A stretch of 64,000 nt of DNA from Lysinibacillus xylanilyticus (GCF_001708185.1 NZ_MDDN01000010.1:1-64000); one strand, 5' to 3'. Shown: positions 1 through 10,147, numbered from the stretch's first letter. Made by a program: numbers and translations. Notes: a model not told the origin generated them from the sequence alone.

Positions 1-162
1 GAATAAGTTCTTGAAAGTTGCATTTCACCTTATTACACACGGCATATTGTACGATTATGAGTCCGCACTACCAGCTCTGAAATCGTAACCAAGTTTATAT
101 TTACTATAACACACCGACCTTTCGAAACAAAGAAAATCGTAAGGTCTTTTAGTCGTGCGAAA

Positions 163-208
163 ATTTAGTTGTAGTTGGGAGGGGTACCCCTCCCAACTAC
201 AACTAAAT
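163..208. repeat. 46-bp perfect palindrome, no loop
   Basis: Every base from 163 to 185 pairs with 208 down to 186. The centre is GGGGTACCCC. There is no spacer and no T-run on either side, so it does not look like an ordinary intrinsic terminator. As DNA it could extrude a cruciform; as RNA it would fold back completely. Confidence 0.9.
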
Positions 209-349
209 CAAAAAACAAAAGAAATTAAAGAATTACACTTGACTGGAGGTAAGAAAAGGGGCTGGGACAGAACTCGATTATTTTGAAAAATAGCGAAAAC
301 AGATAATAACTTTTTCGCTTCAATGAGTAGAGCGTTCCTTCCTAAATCA

Positions 350-385
350 AAAAAATGTTAGACCGATATCGGTCTAACATTTTTT
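350..385 (-). terminator. Bidirectional terminator after ispD
   Basis: This is a perfect palindrome centred on CCGATATCGG with A-rich left and T-rich right flanks, so it works in both directions. It lies 32 bp beyond the ispD stop codon and ends the yacL-ispD transcript. Confidence 0.8.
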
Positions 386-416
386 CTTTTTGTTCCAGCC
401 TCTTTTTAGTTGGCTA

Positions 417-1109
417 TTATAACGTTTCCAAAGCACGTTTACGCAATATCGCTTCTCCGAAAACTAAATCTTCTTGCGTCGTCATTTTTACATTCTCGTA
501 GCTACTTTCGACAATATGCACCTCATGACCAAGACGTTCAACTAGCATTGCTTCATCGGTACCAAGAAAGCCTACTTTCTCAGCGACATCCTCCGCCTCC
601 ACAATTAAATCAAATTGGAATGCTTGTGGGGTTTGTATCATCCATAAGCTTTCACGATCAACTGTCTCTTCAATCACACCATCCCGTACTTTTTTCATCG
701 TATCCTTCGCACGAACACCTGCAATCGCAGCGCCAAAGTTATGAGCACTTTGTACAAGATTCGCAATAATGTCATGCGTAATAAATGGACGCGCAGCATC
801 GTGCACAAGCACAATATCGACCTGCTTCATCTCTTTCATACACGAATGAACAGAATGCTGTCGCTCAACACCTCCATCAGGCAGGCCTTTAACTTTAGAA
901 ATTTCATATCTCTGGAGCATTTCTTGAATAAATACACGTTCTTCTGGCTTCACAGCAAGCCAAATACCCGTACATTGACGATCCTTTTCAAAAATTTCCA
1001 GTGTGTGTATAAGAATCGGTTTCTCTAAAAGATTTAAAAATAGCTTATTTTGCCCCGCTCCCATTCGCTTTCCGCTTCCTGCTGCAGGCAACACTACTTC
1101 ATATTGCAC
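417..1109 (-). CDS. ispD: 2-C-methyl-D-erythritol 4-phosphate cytidylyltransferase
   Basis: IspD transfers CMP from CTP to methylerythritol 4-phosphate, the third step of the MEP isoprenoid pathway, in the cytosol. The N-terminus carries the nucleotide-binding signature LPAAGSGKRMGAGQNK. Further family motifs are DGGVERQHSV and VLVHDAARPF, followed by TPQAF and TDEAMLVERLG. The length of 230 aa is typical. I chose the GTG at 1109, nine bases after AGGAA; the upstream in-frame GTG at 1118 is too close to that site. The chosen start gives MQYEVVLPAAG, which aligns with the B. subtilis N-terminus as I remember it. It follows yacL by 12 bp and is probably co-transcribed with it. ispF is not adjacent. 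Confidence 0.95.
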   Translation of the reverse strand: MQYEVVLPAAGSGKRMGAGQNKLFLNLLEKPILIHTLEIFEKDRQCTGIWLAVKPEERVFIQEMLQRYEISKVKGLPDGGVERQHSVHSCMKEMKQVDIVLVHDAARPFITHDIIANLVQSAHNFGAAIAGVRAKDTMKKVRDGVIEETVDRESLWMIQTPQAFQFDLIVEAEDVAEKVGFLGTDEAMLVERLGHEVHIVESSYENVKMTTQEDLVFGEAILRKRALETL

Positions 1110-1121
1110 ATTTCCCACTTC

Positions 1122-2207
1122 CTAGTCATCCTTTGGTTTAGCAAAAATCATACGACCTGCCGATGTTTGTAGAACACTTGTTACGGTTACCGTAATTGCC
1201 TGTCCTATATAGCTACGTCCACCTTCAACAACGATCATTGTGCCATCATCTAAATAAGCAACTCCTTGATTATGCTCTTTCCCATCTTTAATGACCATCA
1301 CTTGCATATTCTCACCTGGAATAACAACAGGCTTCACTGCATTTGCTAAATCATTGATGTTTAGCACCTTCACGTGATGTAGCTCACAAACTTTGTTCAG
1401 GTTAAAGTCGTTCGTTACAATCTGTGTATCGTTGCCCATTTTCTTAGCAAGACGTACTAACTTTAAGTCTACTTCTTGTACATCCTCAAAATCCTCTTCA
1501 GTAATCTCAACCTTCGTCATACGCTCATCCTGTAATTTCTTTAAAATATCTAAACCACGACGACCTCTTGTACGCTTTAACGTATCCGAAGAATCCGCAA
1601 TATGCTGAAGCTCAGTAAGGACAAATTGAGGTACAACCAGGATACCTTCAATAAAGCCTGTTTCAGAAATATCTGCAATACGACCATCGATAATAACACT
1701 TGTATCTAACAGTTTATAGCTTCCTCGTACTTCTTGAGGTTCTACACCTTCAGGTGATTTTTTCTTCGCGTTGTTACCGCGTAATGTAAAAAGCTGGATT
1801 AATTCATCTCGCTTTTTAAAGCCTACACGGAACCCTAAATATCCAAGTACAAATGACAGTATTATTGGTAAAACCTTCGTAAAATTAGGTAAATCAATAC
1901 TATCAATTGCAAAACCTAAGAAATACGCAACGATTAGCCCGATAATAAGTCCAAGCGTACCAAATAATAAATCCCCAACAGGTACTTTAAATAGCACCTC
2001 TTCCATCCAGCTAATGAGCCTTACAAAATAATCGGAAAAGGCAAACGATAATGTAAACAGTAAAAGTGCTCCTAAAGCTACTGATACATAGGGATTATCT
2101 AGCCAAGGATTAGATGATAAATGAAGCAATTCGTATAATGGCGGTAAGAAAACAAGGCCTAATGCTCCTCCAATCAGTAAAAAAGCAATTTGAACAAATT
2201 TTTTCAT
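1122..2207 (-). CDS. yacL: PIN/TRAM-domain membrane protein YacL
   Basis: This is an integral membrane protein with a cytoplasmic nuclease-like domain. About four membrane segments occupy residues 1-125. A PIN domain follows, starting with LLDTSVIIDGRIADI (Asp168) and with further acidic residues near VTNDFNLN. A C-terminal TRAM RNA-binding domain follows (about 290-350). The family is conserved in the radA-disA-yacL-ispD region of Bacillales; its substrate is not established. The ATG at 2207 follows GGAGGTGACAG. A minus-strand -10 TATAAT (2237-2242) and a terminator behind radA suggest that yacL-ispD is transcribed separately from radA. Confidence 0.9.
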   Translation of the reverse strand: MKKFVQIAFLLIGGALGLVFLPPLYELLHLSSNPWLDNPYVSVALGALLLFTLSFAFSDYFVRLISWMEEVLFKVPVGDLLFGTLGLIIGLIVAYFLGFAIDSIDLPNFTKVLPIILSFVLGYLGFRVGFKKRDELIQLFTLRGNNAKKKSPEGVEPQEVRGSYKLLDTSVIIDGRIADISETGFIEGILVVPQFVLTELQHIADSSDTLKRTRGRRGLDILKKLQDERMTKVEITEEDFEDVQEVDLKLVRLAKKMGNDTQIVTNDFNLNKVCELHHVKVLNINDLANAVKPVVIPGENMQVMVIKDGKEHNQGVAYLDDGTMIVVEGGRSYIGQAITVTVTSVLQTSAGRMIFAKPKDD

Positions 2208-2559
2208 AAACTGTCACCTCCAATTCTTAATTTATAATTATACATAGTTTACTGTAGAAAATCCTTTATGAACCCACCAAATTATCATTATTTCATCTAC
2301 TTTTGAATGAACATTTCAGGTCTACTAAAAAAGGAACAATCAAGCATTCAATTTGTCCTTCTCCCATCATAAAAAGTGCTCTTTGGGCGTCCGAAGAATC
2401 ATTACAAAAAGCCTTATTCTCGGATGTTATCTAGGACGCCGATTCCCCCCTTTGAGTTTCCTACCTTTATTCTATGAATTCAAAGCTTTCTTTAAGTAAA
2501 TATCTTCCTTTGTAAGGAAAAGTGCATGTCAGAACATTGTCCAACATGCACAAACTTTT
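2208..2559. other. Intergenic region where disA would be expected
   Basis: The 350 bp between radA and yacL contain no open frame of any length. On the minus strand they hold the radA terminator (2517-2551), an imperfect stem-loop around 2397-2434 with the arms GGCGTCC and GGACGCC, and a -10 box (2237-2242) for yacL. Nothing resembles a disA remnant by eye. Confidence 0.65.
2517..2551 (-). terminator. Terminator after radA
   Basis: On the minus strand GTGCATGT and ACATGCAC form an 8-bp stem around a 14-nt loop, followed by TTTTCC. It lies just beyond the radA stop codon. The T-run is short, so efficiency is uncertain. Confidence 0.6.
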
Positions 2560-3936
2560 TTATAGCTCTCTAAAGCAAGTATTCAATGCATCTTTTATCG
2601 TTTCTACACCAACTATCTGAATACCTTGCGGAAAATCCCAGCCACCGATATTCGAGGCCGGGATGAAGGCTCGTTTAAATCCGAGCTTCGCTGCCTCAAT
2701 GACACGCTGTTCAATACGAGATACTCGACGCACCTCTCCCGTCAATCCTACCTCCCCAATAAAGCAATCGGTCGCTCCGACAGCTTGATCCTTAAAGCTT
2801 GAAACAATGCTTGTCAACACCGCCAAATCAATTGCAGGCTCATCAAGCTTTACACCGCCAGCAACTTTAATATATGCATCCTGCGCCTGTAGCATGAGAC
2901 CCATTCTCTTTTCAAGGACTGCCATAAGCAGTTGCACACGGTTTTGATCTACACCCGTTGCCATTCGTTTCGGATAATTAAAACTCGTTGGTGTTACAAG
3001 CGACTGAATTTCAACTAGAATTGGTCGTGTACCTTCCATCGAGGCAACAATTGTTGAACCTGCCGCCCCTTGTGAACGTTCCTGCAAGAACAACTCAGAC
3101 GGATTTAAAACTTCCTTTAAGCCTCCTTGAAGCATTTCAAAAATAGCAATTTCATTAGTAGAGCCAAAGCGGTTTTTTTGGCTACGTAAAATACGGTGGT
3201 TATGATGTCGTTCCCCTTCAAAATACAATACCGTATCAACCATATGCTCCAAAATACGCGGTCCTGCAATTTGTCCCTCTTTCGTAACATGTCCAACTAA
3301 AAAAATAGCGATTCCCTTTGTTTTTGCAATTCGCATTAGCTCCGCTGTACATTCACGCACCTGTGATACACTACCAGGTGCACTCGTTACCTCAGGATGA
3401 AAAACTGTTTGAATGGAATCGACAATGACAAACTTAGGCTGCACATCATCGATGGTCTGATTTAAAAACTCTAAATTTGTTTCTGAATATATATAGAGCT
3501 CCTGTGATATCACTCCTAAACGCTCTGCCCGTAGCTTTGTTTGACGAATTGATTCCTCACCGGAAATATAGAGCACACGATGTCCTTTATTCGAAAGTAA
3601 TGCCGATACTTGTAATAATAACGTCGACTTCCCAATCCCAGGGTCTCCCCCGATTAATACAAGCGAACCAGGTACGATGCCTCCACCTAGCACTCGGTTG
3701 AGCTCACTCATTTCTGTTGCAACTCGTGATTCCTCAGCTGCTTCAACCTGCATAATAGGGAGAGCCTTTTGGGTAACTGTAGCGGAGTGTTGAAAAGCCC
3801 CTCGAGGCCCTTTAGCTACAACCTCTATCTCTTCAACCATCTTATTCCATTCCCCACACCCTGGGCATCTTCCCATCCATTTTGCCGATTCATAGCCACA
3901 GCCTGAGCATACAAATTTTGTTTTTTTCTTTGCCAA
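2560..3936 (-). CDS. radA: DNA repair protein RadA
   Basis: RadA (Sms) is a RecA-related DnaB-type helicase that processes recombination intermediates. A four-cysteine zinc finger (C10, C13, C24, C27) opens the protein. Walker A is [10 protein letters not shown] at about 97-105, the diagnostic KNRFG motif is at 254-258, and the C-terminal third is the Lon-protease-like domain. The length of 458 aa is normal. It lies behind clpC as in Bacillales generally. A strong hairpin (3984-4021) between clpC and radA implies partial termination or a separate radA promoter. Confidence 0.96.
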   Translation of the reverse strand: MAKKKTKFVCSGCGYESAKWMGRCPGCGEWNKMVEEIEVVAKGPRGAFQHSATVTQKALPIMQVEAAEESRVATEMSELNRVLGGGIVPGSLVLIGGDPGIGKSTLLLQVSALLSNKGHRVLYISGEESIRQTKLRAERLGVISQELYIYSETNLEFLNQTIDDVQPKFVIVDSIQTVFHPEVTSAPGSVSQVRECTAELMRIAKTKGIAIFLVGHVTKEGQIAGPRILEHMVDTVLYFEGERHHNHRILRSQKNRFGSTNEIAIFEMLQGGLKEVLNPSELFLQERSQGAAGSTIVASMEGTRPILVEIQSLVTPTSFNYPKRMATGVDQNRVQLLMAVLEKRMGLMLQAQDAYIKVAGGVKLDEPAIDLAVLTSIVSSFKDQAVGATDCFIGEVGLTGEVRRVSRIEQRVIEAAKLGFKRAFIPASNIGGWDFPQGIQIVGVETIKDALNTCFREL

Positions 3937-3983
3937 ATTACATTCACCTCGAATATTTGTTCTTATCTATTTATTGTACATAA

Positions 3984-4021
3984 AAAAGGACAGCTTGGCA
4001 CTATAGCCTTGCTGTCCTTTT
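3984..4021 (-). terminator. Terminator after clpC
   Basis: An 11-bp perfect stem (AAAAGGACAGC paired with GCTGTCCTTTT) around a 16-nt loop, with A/T runs on both sides. It ends the ctsR operon, about 190 bp past the clpC stop. The 4022-4212 stretch between them holds only weak GC-rich hairpins (for example CAGTGG...CCACTG near 4169-4206) and no gene. Confidence 0.75.
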
Positions 4022-4212
4022 CAAATGAAACATTTATCCGCATTAACGGGCAGAAATTTATCTGTACCGCCAGTAAGTGACAGGTACAAGATCCTCACCT
4101 CAAAATTCAGCAAAAGCAAAGAACTTAGGCGGGAAATTAACTACCTGTAAAAGCCCTTTTGGTAAAGACTAATACTCAGTGGATGGGATGAAGAAGCCCC
4201 CACTGATGGAGA

Positions 4213-6654
4213 TTATTTAGAAGTAGAAACTTCTTCTTTTTTCTTTACAACAAACTCATCATTCACATAATCAATGACCACTTGATTACCCTTCTCTACA
4301 TTGCCTTTTAGTAGTTCTTCCGATAGACGGTCTTCTACTTGTTTTTGTAATGCTCGGCGTAGTGGACGGGCACCATATTGAGGATCATAGCCTTCCTCAG
4401 CAATTTTCTCTAATGCTGCATCCGTTAACTCTAACGAAATGTCTTGTTCTTTTAAACGTTTTGTTAAAGAATTCGCCATCATTGATACGATTTCTTTTAA
4501 GTGTACTTTTTCTAGTGAGTGGAAGACGATCATTTCATCGATACGGTTTAAGAACTCTGGACGGAATGCTTTTTTCAATTCCTCTAACATTGTACCCTTC
4601 ATATCTTTATACTTCGTGTCAGTACCACCTACATTGAAGCCAAGGTTTTTCTGATATTTTAAAGCATCTGCACCAACGTTTGATGTCATAATAACAACTG
4701 TGTTGCGGAAATCTACCACACGGCCTTTAGAATCTGTTAAACGGCCATCTTCAAGTACTTGAAGTAAGATATTGAAAACATCTGGATGAGCTTTCTCAAT
4801 TTCATCTAGTAATACTACAGAATATGGTTTGCGACGGACCTTTTCTGTTAGCTGACCACCATCATCAAAGCCTACATAACCCGGAGGTGAACCAACTAAA
4901 CGTGAAGTCGAATGTTTCTCCATGTACTCAGACATGTCAACACGAATCATTGCGTCCTCATCGCCAAACATCACTTCAGCTAATGCTCTTGCAAGCTCTG
5001 TTTTACCAACCCCAGTAGGACCTAAGAAAATGAATGAACCAATTGGTCGTTTCGGATCTTTTAAGCCAGCTCTTGCACGGCGAATAGCACGAGAGATTGC
5101 TTCTACCGCTTCTCCTTGACCTACAACACGTTTGTGCAACTCTTCTTCAAGCTGTAATAACTTAGAAGATTCTTCAGAAGCAATTTTAGATACTGGGATT
5201 CCAGTCCACATTGATACAACCGATGCTACATCATCCACTGTAACTTTGGATTCAGCTTTCCCTTGCTCTTCTTTCCAATTTTTTCTCGTAGATTCGATTT
5301 CATCTTTTAGCTTTTGCTCTGTATCTCTTAATGACGCTGCCTTTTCAAACTCTTGACCTGAAACAGCTGCATTCTTTTCAGAGCGTACATTTTCAAGTTT
5401 ATCTTCAAGTGCCTTTAAGTTTGGTGGCACTGCGAATGAACGTAAACGTACTTTAGAGCCCGCTTCATCGATTAAGTCAATAGCCTTATCCGGTAAGAAA
5501 CGATCAGAAATATATCGGTCACTCATTTTTGCTGCCGCTTCAATTGCTTCATCTGTAATTTTCACACGGTGATGTGCTTCATAACGATCACGTAAGCCTT
5601 GAATAATTAGAATAGCTTCTTCTACAGTTGGCTCATCAACTTGAATCGGTTGGAAACGACGCTCTAATGCCGCATCCTTTTCAATATATTTACGATACTC
5701 ATCTAGTGTTGTCGCACCGATACATTGGAGCTCACCACGAGCTAAAGATGGTTTTAAAATATTTGAGGCATCAATGGCACCTTCTGCACCACCTGCACCG
5801 ATTAATGTATGCAATTCATCGATAAATAAAATCACATTGCCTGCTTGGCGAATTTCATCCATTACTTTTTTCAAGCGATCTTCAAATTCACCACGATATT
5901 TTGTTCCAGCAACAACTGTCCCCATATCAAGAGTCATAACACGTTTATCACGGAGAATTTCTGGCACTTCATTATTAATAATTTGCTGAGCTAAACCTTC
6001 AGCAATAGCCGTTTTACCGACACCAGGCTCACCGATTAATACAGGGTTATTTTTTGTACGGCGAGACAATACCTCGATAACACGAGTGATTTCCTTGCTT
6101 CGACCAATGACCGGATCTAAAGTGCCTTCGCGAGCAATTTGCGTTAAATCACGCGCAAGGCTATCTAATGTTGGTGTATTGGCAGCCTGTGCAGCTTGCT
6201 GACCAGATTGAGCATTATCGTTATTACCTAATAACAATAGCACTTGTTGACGAGCTTTATTTAATCCGACACCAGCATTGTTTAATACACGGGCCGCTAT
6301 CCCTTCACCTTCACGAATAAGCGCTAATAGTAAATGCTCTGTTCCGATATAGGAATGACCTAATTTACGTGATTCATCGACCGATAGTTCTATTACTTTT
6401 TTAGCTCGAGGCGTGTAGTGGACAATTGGACCAACATCTTCCTTACCTTTCCCTACAAGCTCTTCAATACCCGCTTCAATCATTTGAGGACTAATATCAA
6501 TGGCTTCTAATGCTTTTGCAGCAATACCACCGCCTTCACGGATAAGCCCTAATAGAATATGCTCTGTTCCAATTGATTCGTGTTTCCAACGAATAGCCTC
6601 TTCTTGTGCAAGCTGTAATACTTTTTGCGCGCGTTGTGTAAAACGATTAAACAT
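4213..6654 (-). CDS. clpC: ATP-dependent Clp protease ATP-binding subunit ClpC
   Basis: ClpC is the Hsp100 unfoldase that feeds substrates, including arginine-phosphorylated proteins, to ClpP. Two Clp-N repeats occupy about residues 1-145. AAA1 has Walker A GEPGVGKT near 207, a UVR-type coiled coil ([10 protein letters not shown]) lies in the M-domain near 425, and AAA2 has GPTGVGKT near 540. The length of 813 aa matches the family. The start is the ATG at 6654, giving [10 protein letters not shown]. It overlaps the mcsB stop by 8 bases, so translation is probably coupled. The gene is last in the CtsR-controlled operon. Confidence 0.97.
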   Translation of the reverse strand: MFNRFTQRAQKVLQLAQEEAIRWKHESIGTEHILLGLIREGGGIAAKALEAIDISPQMIEAGIEELVGKGKEDVGPIVHYTPRAKKVIELSVDESRKLGHSYIGTEHLLLALIREGEGIAARVLNNAGVGLNKARQQVLLLLGNNDNAQSGQQAAQAANTPTLDSLARDLTQIAREGTLDPVIGRSKEITRVIEVLSRRTKNNPVLIGEPGVGKTAIAEGLAQQIINNEVPEILRDKRVMTLDMGTVVAGTKYRGEFEDRLKKVMDEIRQAGNVILFIDELHTLIGAGGAEGAIDASNILKPSLARGELQCIGATTLDEYRKYIEKDAALERRFQPIQVDEPTVEEAILIIQGLRDRYEAHHRVKITDEAIEAAAKMSDRYISDRFLPDKAIDLIDEAGSKVRLRSFAVPPNLKALEDKLENVRSEKNAAVSGQEFEKAASLRDTEQKLKDEIESTRKNWKEEQGKAESKVTVDDVASVVSMWTGIPVSKIASEESSKLLQLEEELHKRVVGQGEAVEAISRAIRRARAGLKDPKRPIGSFIFLGPTGVGKTELARALAEVMFGDEDAMIRVDMSEYMEKHSTSRLVGSPPGYVGFDDGGQLTEKVRRKPYSVVLLDEIEKAHPDVFNILLQVLEDGRLTDSKGRVVDFRNTVVIMTSNVGADALKYQKNLGFNVGGTDTKYKDMKGTMLEELKKAFRPEFLNRIDEMIVFHSLEKVHLKEIVSMMANSLTKRLKEQDISLELTDAALEKIAEEGYDPQYGARPLRRALQKQVEDRLSEELLKGNVEKGNQVVIDYVNDEFVVKKKEEVSTSK

Positions 6655-7753
6655 CAAATGAATCCTCTCCTTTTCCCCCAATAATAGGCTTACTCACATT
6701 TTCTCGAAATAATGCCTCACGAAGCATTTCGGCCCGTACGCGATCTCGCTCAGCAGGCGGCAAAACATCCCCTGCATAATTCTGCAAAAAACCAGGTTGC
6801 ATACTGACAACACATTCGTTTAAAGTCATCGCTTTAATACCTTCAATTAGCTTTAAATCAACCCCTAAACGAACATTTGATAGGCAGGTAGCTGCTTCCT
6901 CACTCGTTAAAATTCGAGCGTGTGTTAAGGTACCTAAAGCACGATATACACGGTCTTCTAAAGCAAGCTCTGCTTTTTCCATTAACTTACCTCTTGCATG
7001 TCGTTCTTTTTGAATTATTTTTTCAGCGACACTCTGAATGTCCGCTAAAATATCATCTTCTGTTTTTCCTAGTGTAATCTGATTTGATACTTGGTAAACA
7101 TTACCTAAATTTTCGCTACCTTCTCCATATATTCCTCTCACTGTCATGCCTAAACGCGTCATCGCATTAATGATTTGATTCATCTGACCTGTCAGTGTAA
7201 GTGCTGGCAGATGCATCATGACAGATGCTCGCAAACCAGTACCAATATTTGTGGGACAACTTGTTAAATAACCAAATGTATCTCGAAATGCAAAAGGTAA
7301 AGCTTTCTCTAAGATACGATCAATTTTATTGGCCTGTTCATATGCTTTTTGAAGTTGAAAACTGGCCGTCATACATTGAATGCGTAAATGGTCTTCTTCG
7401 TTCACCATAATGCTAGTTGATTCATCATCAGATAAAAGTATGGAGCCCACTAGCTCTTTTTTTGCAAGCTGAGGACTAATTAAATGTTTTTCTACAAGTA
7501 TTTGACGTTGTAAAGGTGTTAAATCCTTAATCGCAAAATAAGAGTAATTTTCTTGAAGTTTCGTACTATCCTTTATTGCATGTGTAACTGCCTGCTCTAC
7601 CTGTAATGCCTCATTCTCTGTAAAGGCTAATGGAAAGCGATAACCATCTAAATTTCGCGCAAGGCGGATGCGTGTACTAATAACAATATCTGAATAATCG
7701 TCTTCTACACCCATCCATGTTGGTGTTGCACGTTCTAAAAACGATTCAATCAT
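6647..7753 (-). CDS. mcsB: Protein arginine kinase McsB
   Basis: McsB phosphorylates arginine residues of misfolded proteins and of CtsR, marking them for ClpCP. Family motifs of the guanidino kinase fold are visible: [10 protein letters not shown] near the N-terminus, [21 protein letters not shown] in the catalytic region, and [14 protein letters not shown] near the C-terminus, which contains the RDxxRA pArg-binding site. I prefer the ATG at 7753, whose A is the last base of the mcsA stop (TGATG); a GTG one codon upstream is also possible. The length is 368 aa. Regulation is through CtsR. Confidence 0.95.
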   Translation of the reverse strand: MIESFLERATPTWMGVEDDYSDIVISTRIRLARNLDGYRFPLAFTENEALQVEQAVTHAIKDSTKLQENYSYFAIKDLTPLQRQILVEKHLISPQLAKKELVGSILLSDDESTSIMVNEEDHLRIQCMTASFQLQKAYEQANKIDRILEKALPFAFRDTFGYLTSCPTNIGTGLRASVMMHLPALTLTGQMNQIINAMTRLGMTVRGIYGEGSENLGNVYQVSNQITLGKTEDDILADIQSVAEKIIQKERHARGKLMEKAELALEDRVYRALGTLTHARILTSEEAATCLSNVRLGVDLKLIEGIKAMTLNECVVSMQPGFLQNYAGDVLPPAERDRVRAEMLREALFRENVSKPIIGGKGEDSFDV

Positions 7754-8301
7754 CACGACACATCACCACCTTCAAATTGTAGCTGCTTCTCAAGTTCCTT
7801 AGCTTCATCACGAAGCTTGGCTGCCACTTCAAATTGTTCTTCATCTACAGCAACTTTCATACGTTTACGAATATCTTCAATTTGCTTTTTGATAACATAA
7901 ACATTGCTTCTGGCACCAGGCATTTTCCCTATATGTTGAGGACCTGCCTGTATACGGTTAAAGAGCTTCGGTAAGTGCTCGCTAAAGGTGTCATAACAAA
8001 TAGGGCATCCAAATTTACCTTCTTTTAAAAACTGTTTATACGTAAATCCACAGTGTGGACAGGTTTGAGGTTGTGGCTGCGCCTGCTGTTTTTCATCTGC
8101 TTTTTGTTGCTGCCATGAAGGAGAGCCAAACCAATTGGATAATAGCTGTTGAATAGATACTGGCTCTTGTTTAAATTCAGCATGAAATGGATGGAACTGA
8201 GAGGCGCAGACGTCACAATAATGATGCTCCACCTTTTGACCACTTTGAACTTGTGTTACGGTAACTGTTGCATTACGTTGTTTACAATGTTCACAAATCA
8301 T
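7753..8301 (-). CDS. mcsA: McsA, activator of the McsB kinase
   Basis: McsA is the zinc-binding partner that activates McsB. Two cysteine-pair zinc sites are visible: CEHC with CDVC at the N-terminus, and CPHC with CPIC about 85 residues in. A C-terminal UVR motif follows (EEQFEVAAKLRDEAKELEKQL is its core region). The start is the ATG at 8301, six bases after GAGGTG; upstream in-frame ATGs overlap or precede that ribosome-binding site. The length is 182 aa. The stop overlaps the mcsB start by one base. Confidence 0.93.
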   Translation of the reverse strand: MICEHCKQRNATVTVTQVQSGQKVEHHYCDVCASQFHPFHAEFKQEPVSIQQLLSNWFGSPSWQQQKADEKQQAQPQPQTCPHCGFTYKQFLKEGKFGCPICYDTFSEHLPKLFNRIQAGPQHIGKMPGARSNVYVIKKQIEDIRKRMKVAVDEEQFEVAAKLRDEAKELEKQLQFEGGDVS

Positions 8302-8314
8302 TTCCATCACCTCT

Positions 8315-8785
8315 CTATTTTTGCTGTTCATATTTAATCGTCGTTAGCATCGCCCTTAATATTTTTCCTCGAATATGATCTCGTAAAGGGAGCTGTAAAT
8401 CTATGGTTGAGCGATCAATCGCTGCTAACATTAATTTCGCTTCTCGCTTTGAAATTACCTGCTCATCAATTAGTCGAAAAACTAAATCTTCCGCCATTGT
8501 TTGCGATGCCCCACATTCTATTTGCCCGAGGACATCATCGATTAGATCAATTTGTGAATTCGCGCGGACACGTAAAATTCGAATGTATCCACCACCACCA
8601 CGTTTGCTTTCAACAAGGTAACCTCGTTCGGCTGTAAATCTTGTATTAATTACATAATTTATTTGTGAGGGTACGCACTGAAATTTATCTGCGATTTCAC
8701 TACGTTTTATTTCAATATGCCCTTCTCCACCTAATTCAAGTACTTGCTTTAAGTAGCCTTCTATGATGTCTGATATATTACGCAT
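8315..8785 (-). CDS. ctsR: Transcriptional repressor CtsR
   Basis: CtsR represses class III heat-shock genes, including its own operon, until heat or arginine phosphorylation by McsB inactivates it. The winged HTH N-terminal half carries the conserved DNA-contact segment VESKRGGGGYIRI. The 156-aa length matches Bacillales CtsR. It is the first gene of ctsR-mcsA-mcsB-clpC, and three CtsR heptads lie 32-57 bp upstream of its start codon, so it is autoregulated. Confidence 0.96.
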   Translation of the reverse strand: MRNISDIIEGYLKQVLELGGEGHIEIKRSEIADKFQCVPSQINYVINTRFTAERGYLVESKRGGGGYIRILRVRANSQIDLIDDVLGQIECGASQTMAEDLVFRLIDEQVISKREAKLMLAAIDRSTIDLQLPLRDHIRGKILRAMLTTIKYEQQK

Positions 8786-8816
8786 TTTAGGAATACACCT
8801 CGCTTACTTCACTGAC

Positions 8817-8842
8817 TTTGACTATCTTTGACTTTCTTTGAG
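8817..8842 (-). promoter_or_regulatory. CtsR operator, three tandem heptads
   Basis: The minus strand reads CTCAAAG, GTCAAAG and GTCAAAG at 10-bp spacing. The known CtsR box is two GTCAAA repeats spaced this way; here a third, one-base-off repeat precedes them. It lies between the -10 box and the ctsR start, which is the expected place for a repressor. Confidence 0.88.
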
Positions 8843-8845
8843 TAT

Positions 8846-8875
8846 ATTATACAAAACGCTTAAAAATAATTGCAA
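8846..8875 (-). promoter_or_regulatory. Sigma-A promoter of the ctsR operon
   Basis: On the minus strand TTGCAA (8875-8870) is followed after 18 bp by a perfect TATAAT (8851-8846). The CtsR heptads start 4 bp downstream of the -10 box. Confidence 0.75.
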
Positions 8876-8940
8876 TTATTTCGCACACTGAAATGTTGAA
8901 AGCGGCTGCTCATCTCTATACTCTACCCTTATCATCAATG

Positions 8941-8979
8941 AAAAAAACGCAAGCATATGCCACTAGCATATACTTGCGT
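8941..8979 (-). terminator. Terminator of the DUF4870 gene
   Basis: A 14-bp imperfect stem (ACGCAAG...CTTGCGT, minus strand) is followed by seven T residues. It lies 10 bp past the stop codon of the gene at 8989. Confidence 0.85.
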
Positions 8980-8988
8980 CTATAAAAA

Positions 8989-9294
8989 TTATACCCAGCG
9001 ACCGACAATTGGATAACGCCAAGGCTCATCAGATAAAGCCTTCACAATACCGATAATTGGGACGACGAATAACATAATACCGAAAATAATTAAGAACGGT
9101 ATACCAATTAATAAAAAGCTTAGAATACCTGAAATTGCAATTAAAGCCCACATAATAATTTGGAACAGCAATGCCTGAACGGAAATTGTTTTTATTTCTT
9201 CATCAGAACTAATTAAGAAAAATATTATGGGTACTACCCATGGCGCGAAAAACGAACTTGCGTGTATGATTACCTTAGACCATTTTGTTTCCAT
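8989..9294 (-). CDS. DUF4870-type small membrane protein
   Basis: A 101-aa protein with three hydrophobic stretches, ending in the family-typical segment PIIGIVKALSDEPWRYPI. Such proteins match DUF4870, a family of small integral membrane proteins without known function. The order of charged N-terminus, short acidic loop (SSDEEIK) and glycine-rich helices is as usual. It is monocistronic, with its own terminator, and diverges from the methyltransferase at 9413. Confidence 0.75.
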   Translation of the reverse strand: METKWSKVIIHASSFFAPWVVPIIFFLISSDEEIKTISVQALLFQIIMWALIAISGILSFLLIGIPFLIIFGIMLFVVPIIGIVKALSDEPWRYPIVGRWV

Positions 9295-9412
9295 TTATAT
9301 CAACCCTTCCTTATTATTTTATTTTTTATGTACTATACTTACGGATTTATACCCTAGATAGTTTCAATTTAAATTGAATATATAAATATTTTTGAAAGGA
9401 ATGTGATACACG

Positions 9413-10096
9413 ATGGAATTTAATAACACACTTGCAAATGAATATGAAAAAGGCATTCGTCGTACGCTACCTAGCTATGATGCGATGCTACGGTTAACAC
9501 ATACCTTTTATCATTCTACATTACCCGAGCAAGCTGAGTTTTTAATAGTTGGCTCAGGAAGCGGCAATGAAATTTTACAGTTCGCTGAGAAAAGACCTCA
9601 TTGGTCATTTGTTGGTATAGATCCTTCTTCAGCAATGCTACAAATTGCTGAAGAACGTTTAAAGCCTCTACCTAATAATATGTCTTTACATCAAGGCACG
9701 ATACTTGATTCTTTACTGCCTTCAATAAAATTTGATGCAGCTAGCTGTATTTTAGTGCTTCATTTCATCGATGATGATCAAGAAAAACTTGCAACATTGA
9801 AGGAGATAGCAAATAATTTAAAGCCTGGTGCACCATTTGTGCTCGTCTCAAAATACGGGCAACTAGGTTCTTTAGAAACGGAGTTACAATTTGATTTGTG
9901 GCGTGCTTATTGGCTACAGCATACAAAGCTATCACCATCAGAGGTAGCAGAAATGGAGAAATCCATACGTTCTCTTTCATTTATGCGTGAAGAGGACATT
10001 TTATCACTATTACGGCAGGCAGGCTTTACAGAACCATCTAGATTCTTTGCCACTACTTTATTTGGCGGTTGGATATGCTATAAAGAGGGCGAATAA
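9413..10096 (+). CDS. Class I SAM-dependent methyltransferase
   Basis: A 227-aa soluble protein with a Rossmann-type SAM-binding site: LIVGSGSGNEILQFA is motif I, VGIDPSSAML is the acidic end of beta 2, and CILVLHFIDDD marks motif IV. The substrate cannot be told from sequence. An SD-like GGAATGTGA precedes the ATG. The gene is followed after 51 bp by the CorA-type gene in the same direction. Confidence 0.8.
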   Translation: MEFNNTLANEYEKGIRRTLPSYDAMLRLTHTFYHSTLPEQAEFLIVGSGSGNEILQFAEKRPHWSFVGIDPSSAMLQIAEERLKPLPNNMSLHQGTILDSLLPSIKFDAASCILVLHFIDDDQEKLATLKEIANNLKPGAPFVLVSKYGQLGSLETELQFDLWRAYWLQHTKLSPSEVAEMEKSIRSLSFMREEDILSLLRQAGFTEPSRFFATTLFGGWICYKEGE

Positions 10097-10147
10097 AATT
10101 TAGGGCGCGCCTGTTAGGATAGAGTCAACAGAAGTGAGGTGAATGCT

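Larger units (their letters stand above)
1..416. other. Intergenic region downstream of ispD
   Basis: No gene is supported here. In B. subtilis ispF directly follows ispD, but ispF does not start in this stretch, so the two are separated or ispF lies elsewhere. The region holds a 46-bp perfect palindrome and a terminator palindrome inside a segment bounded by GGGGCTGGGACAG (about 259) and TTGTTCCAGCCTC (about 391), which are imperfect inverted ends of a small repeat. A minus-strand gene may start just outside the window, but its start cannot be judged. Confidence 0.6.

Noticed and set aside
1..60. Start of a minus-strand gene leaving the window
   Set aside because: Several short candidate starts exist, but too few codons are visible to choose or to recognise a product.
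163..208. Intrinsic terminator
   Set aside because: No loop and no T-run on either strand; the true terminator after ispD is at 350-385.
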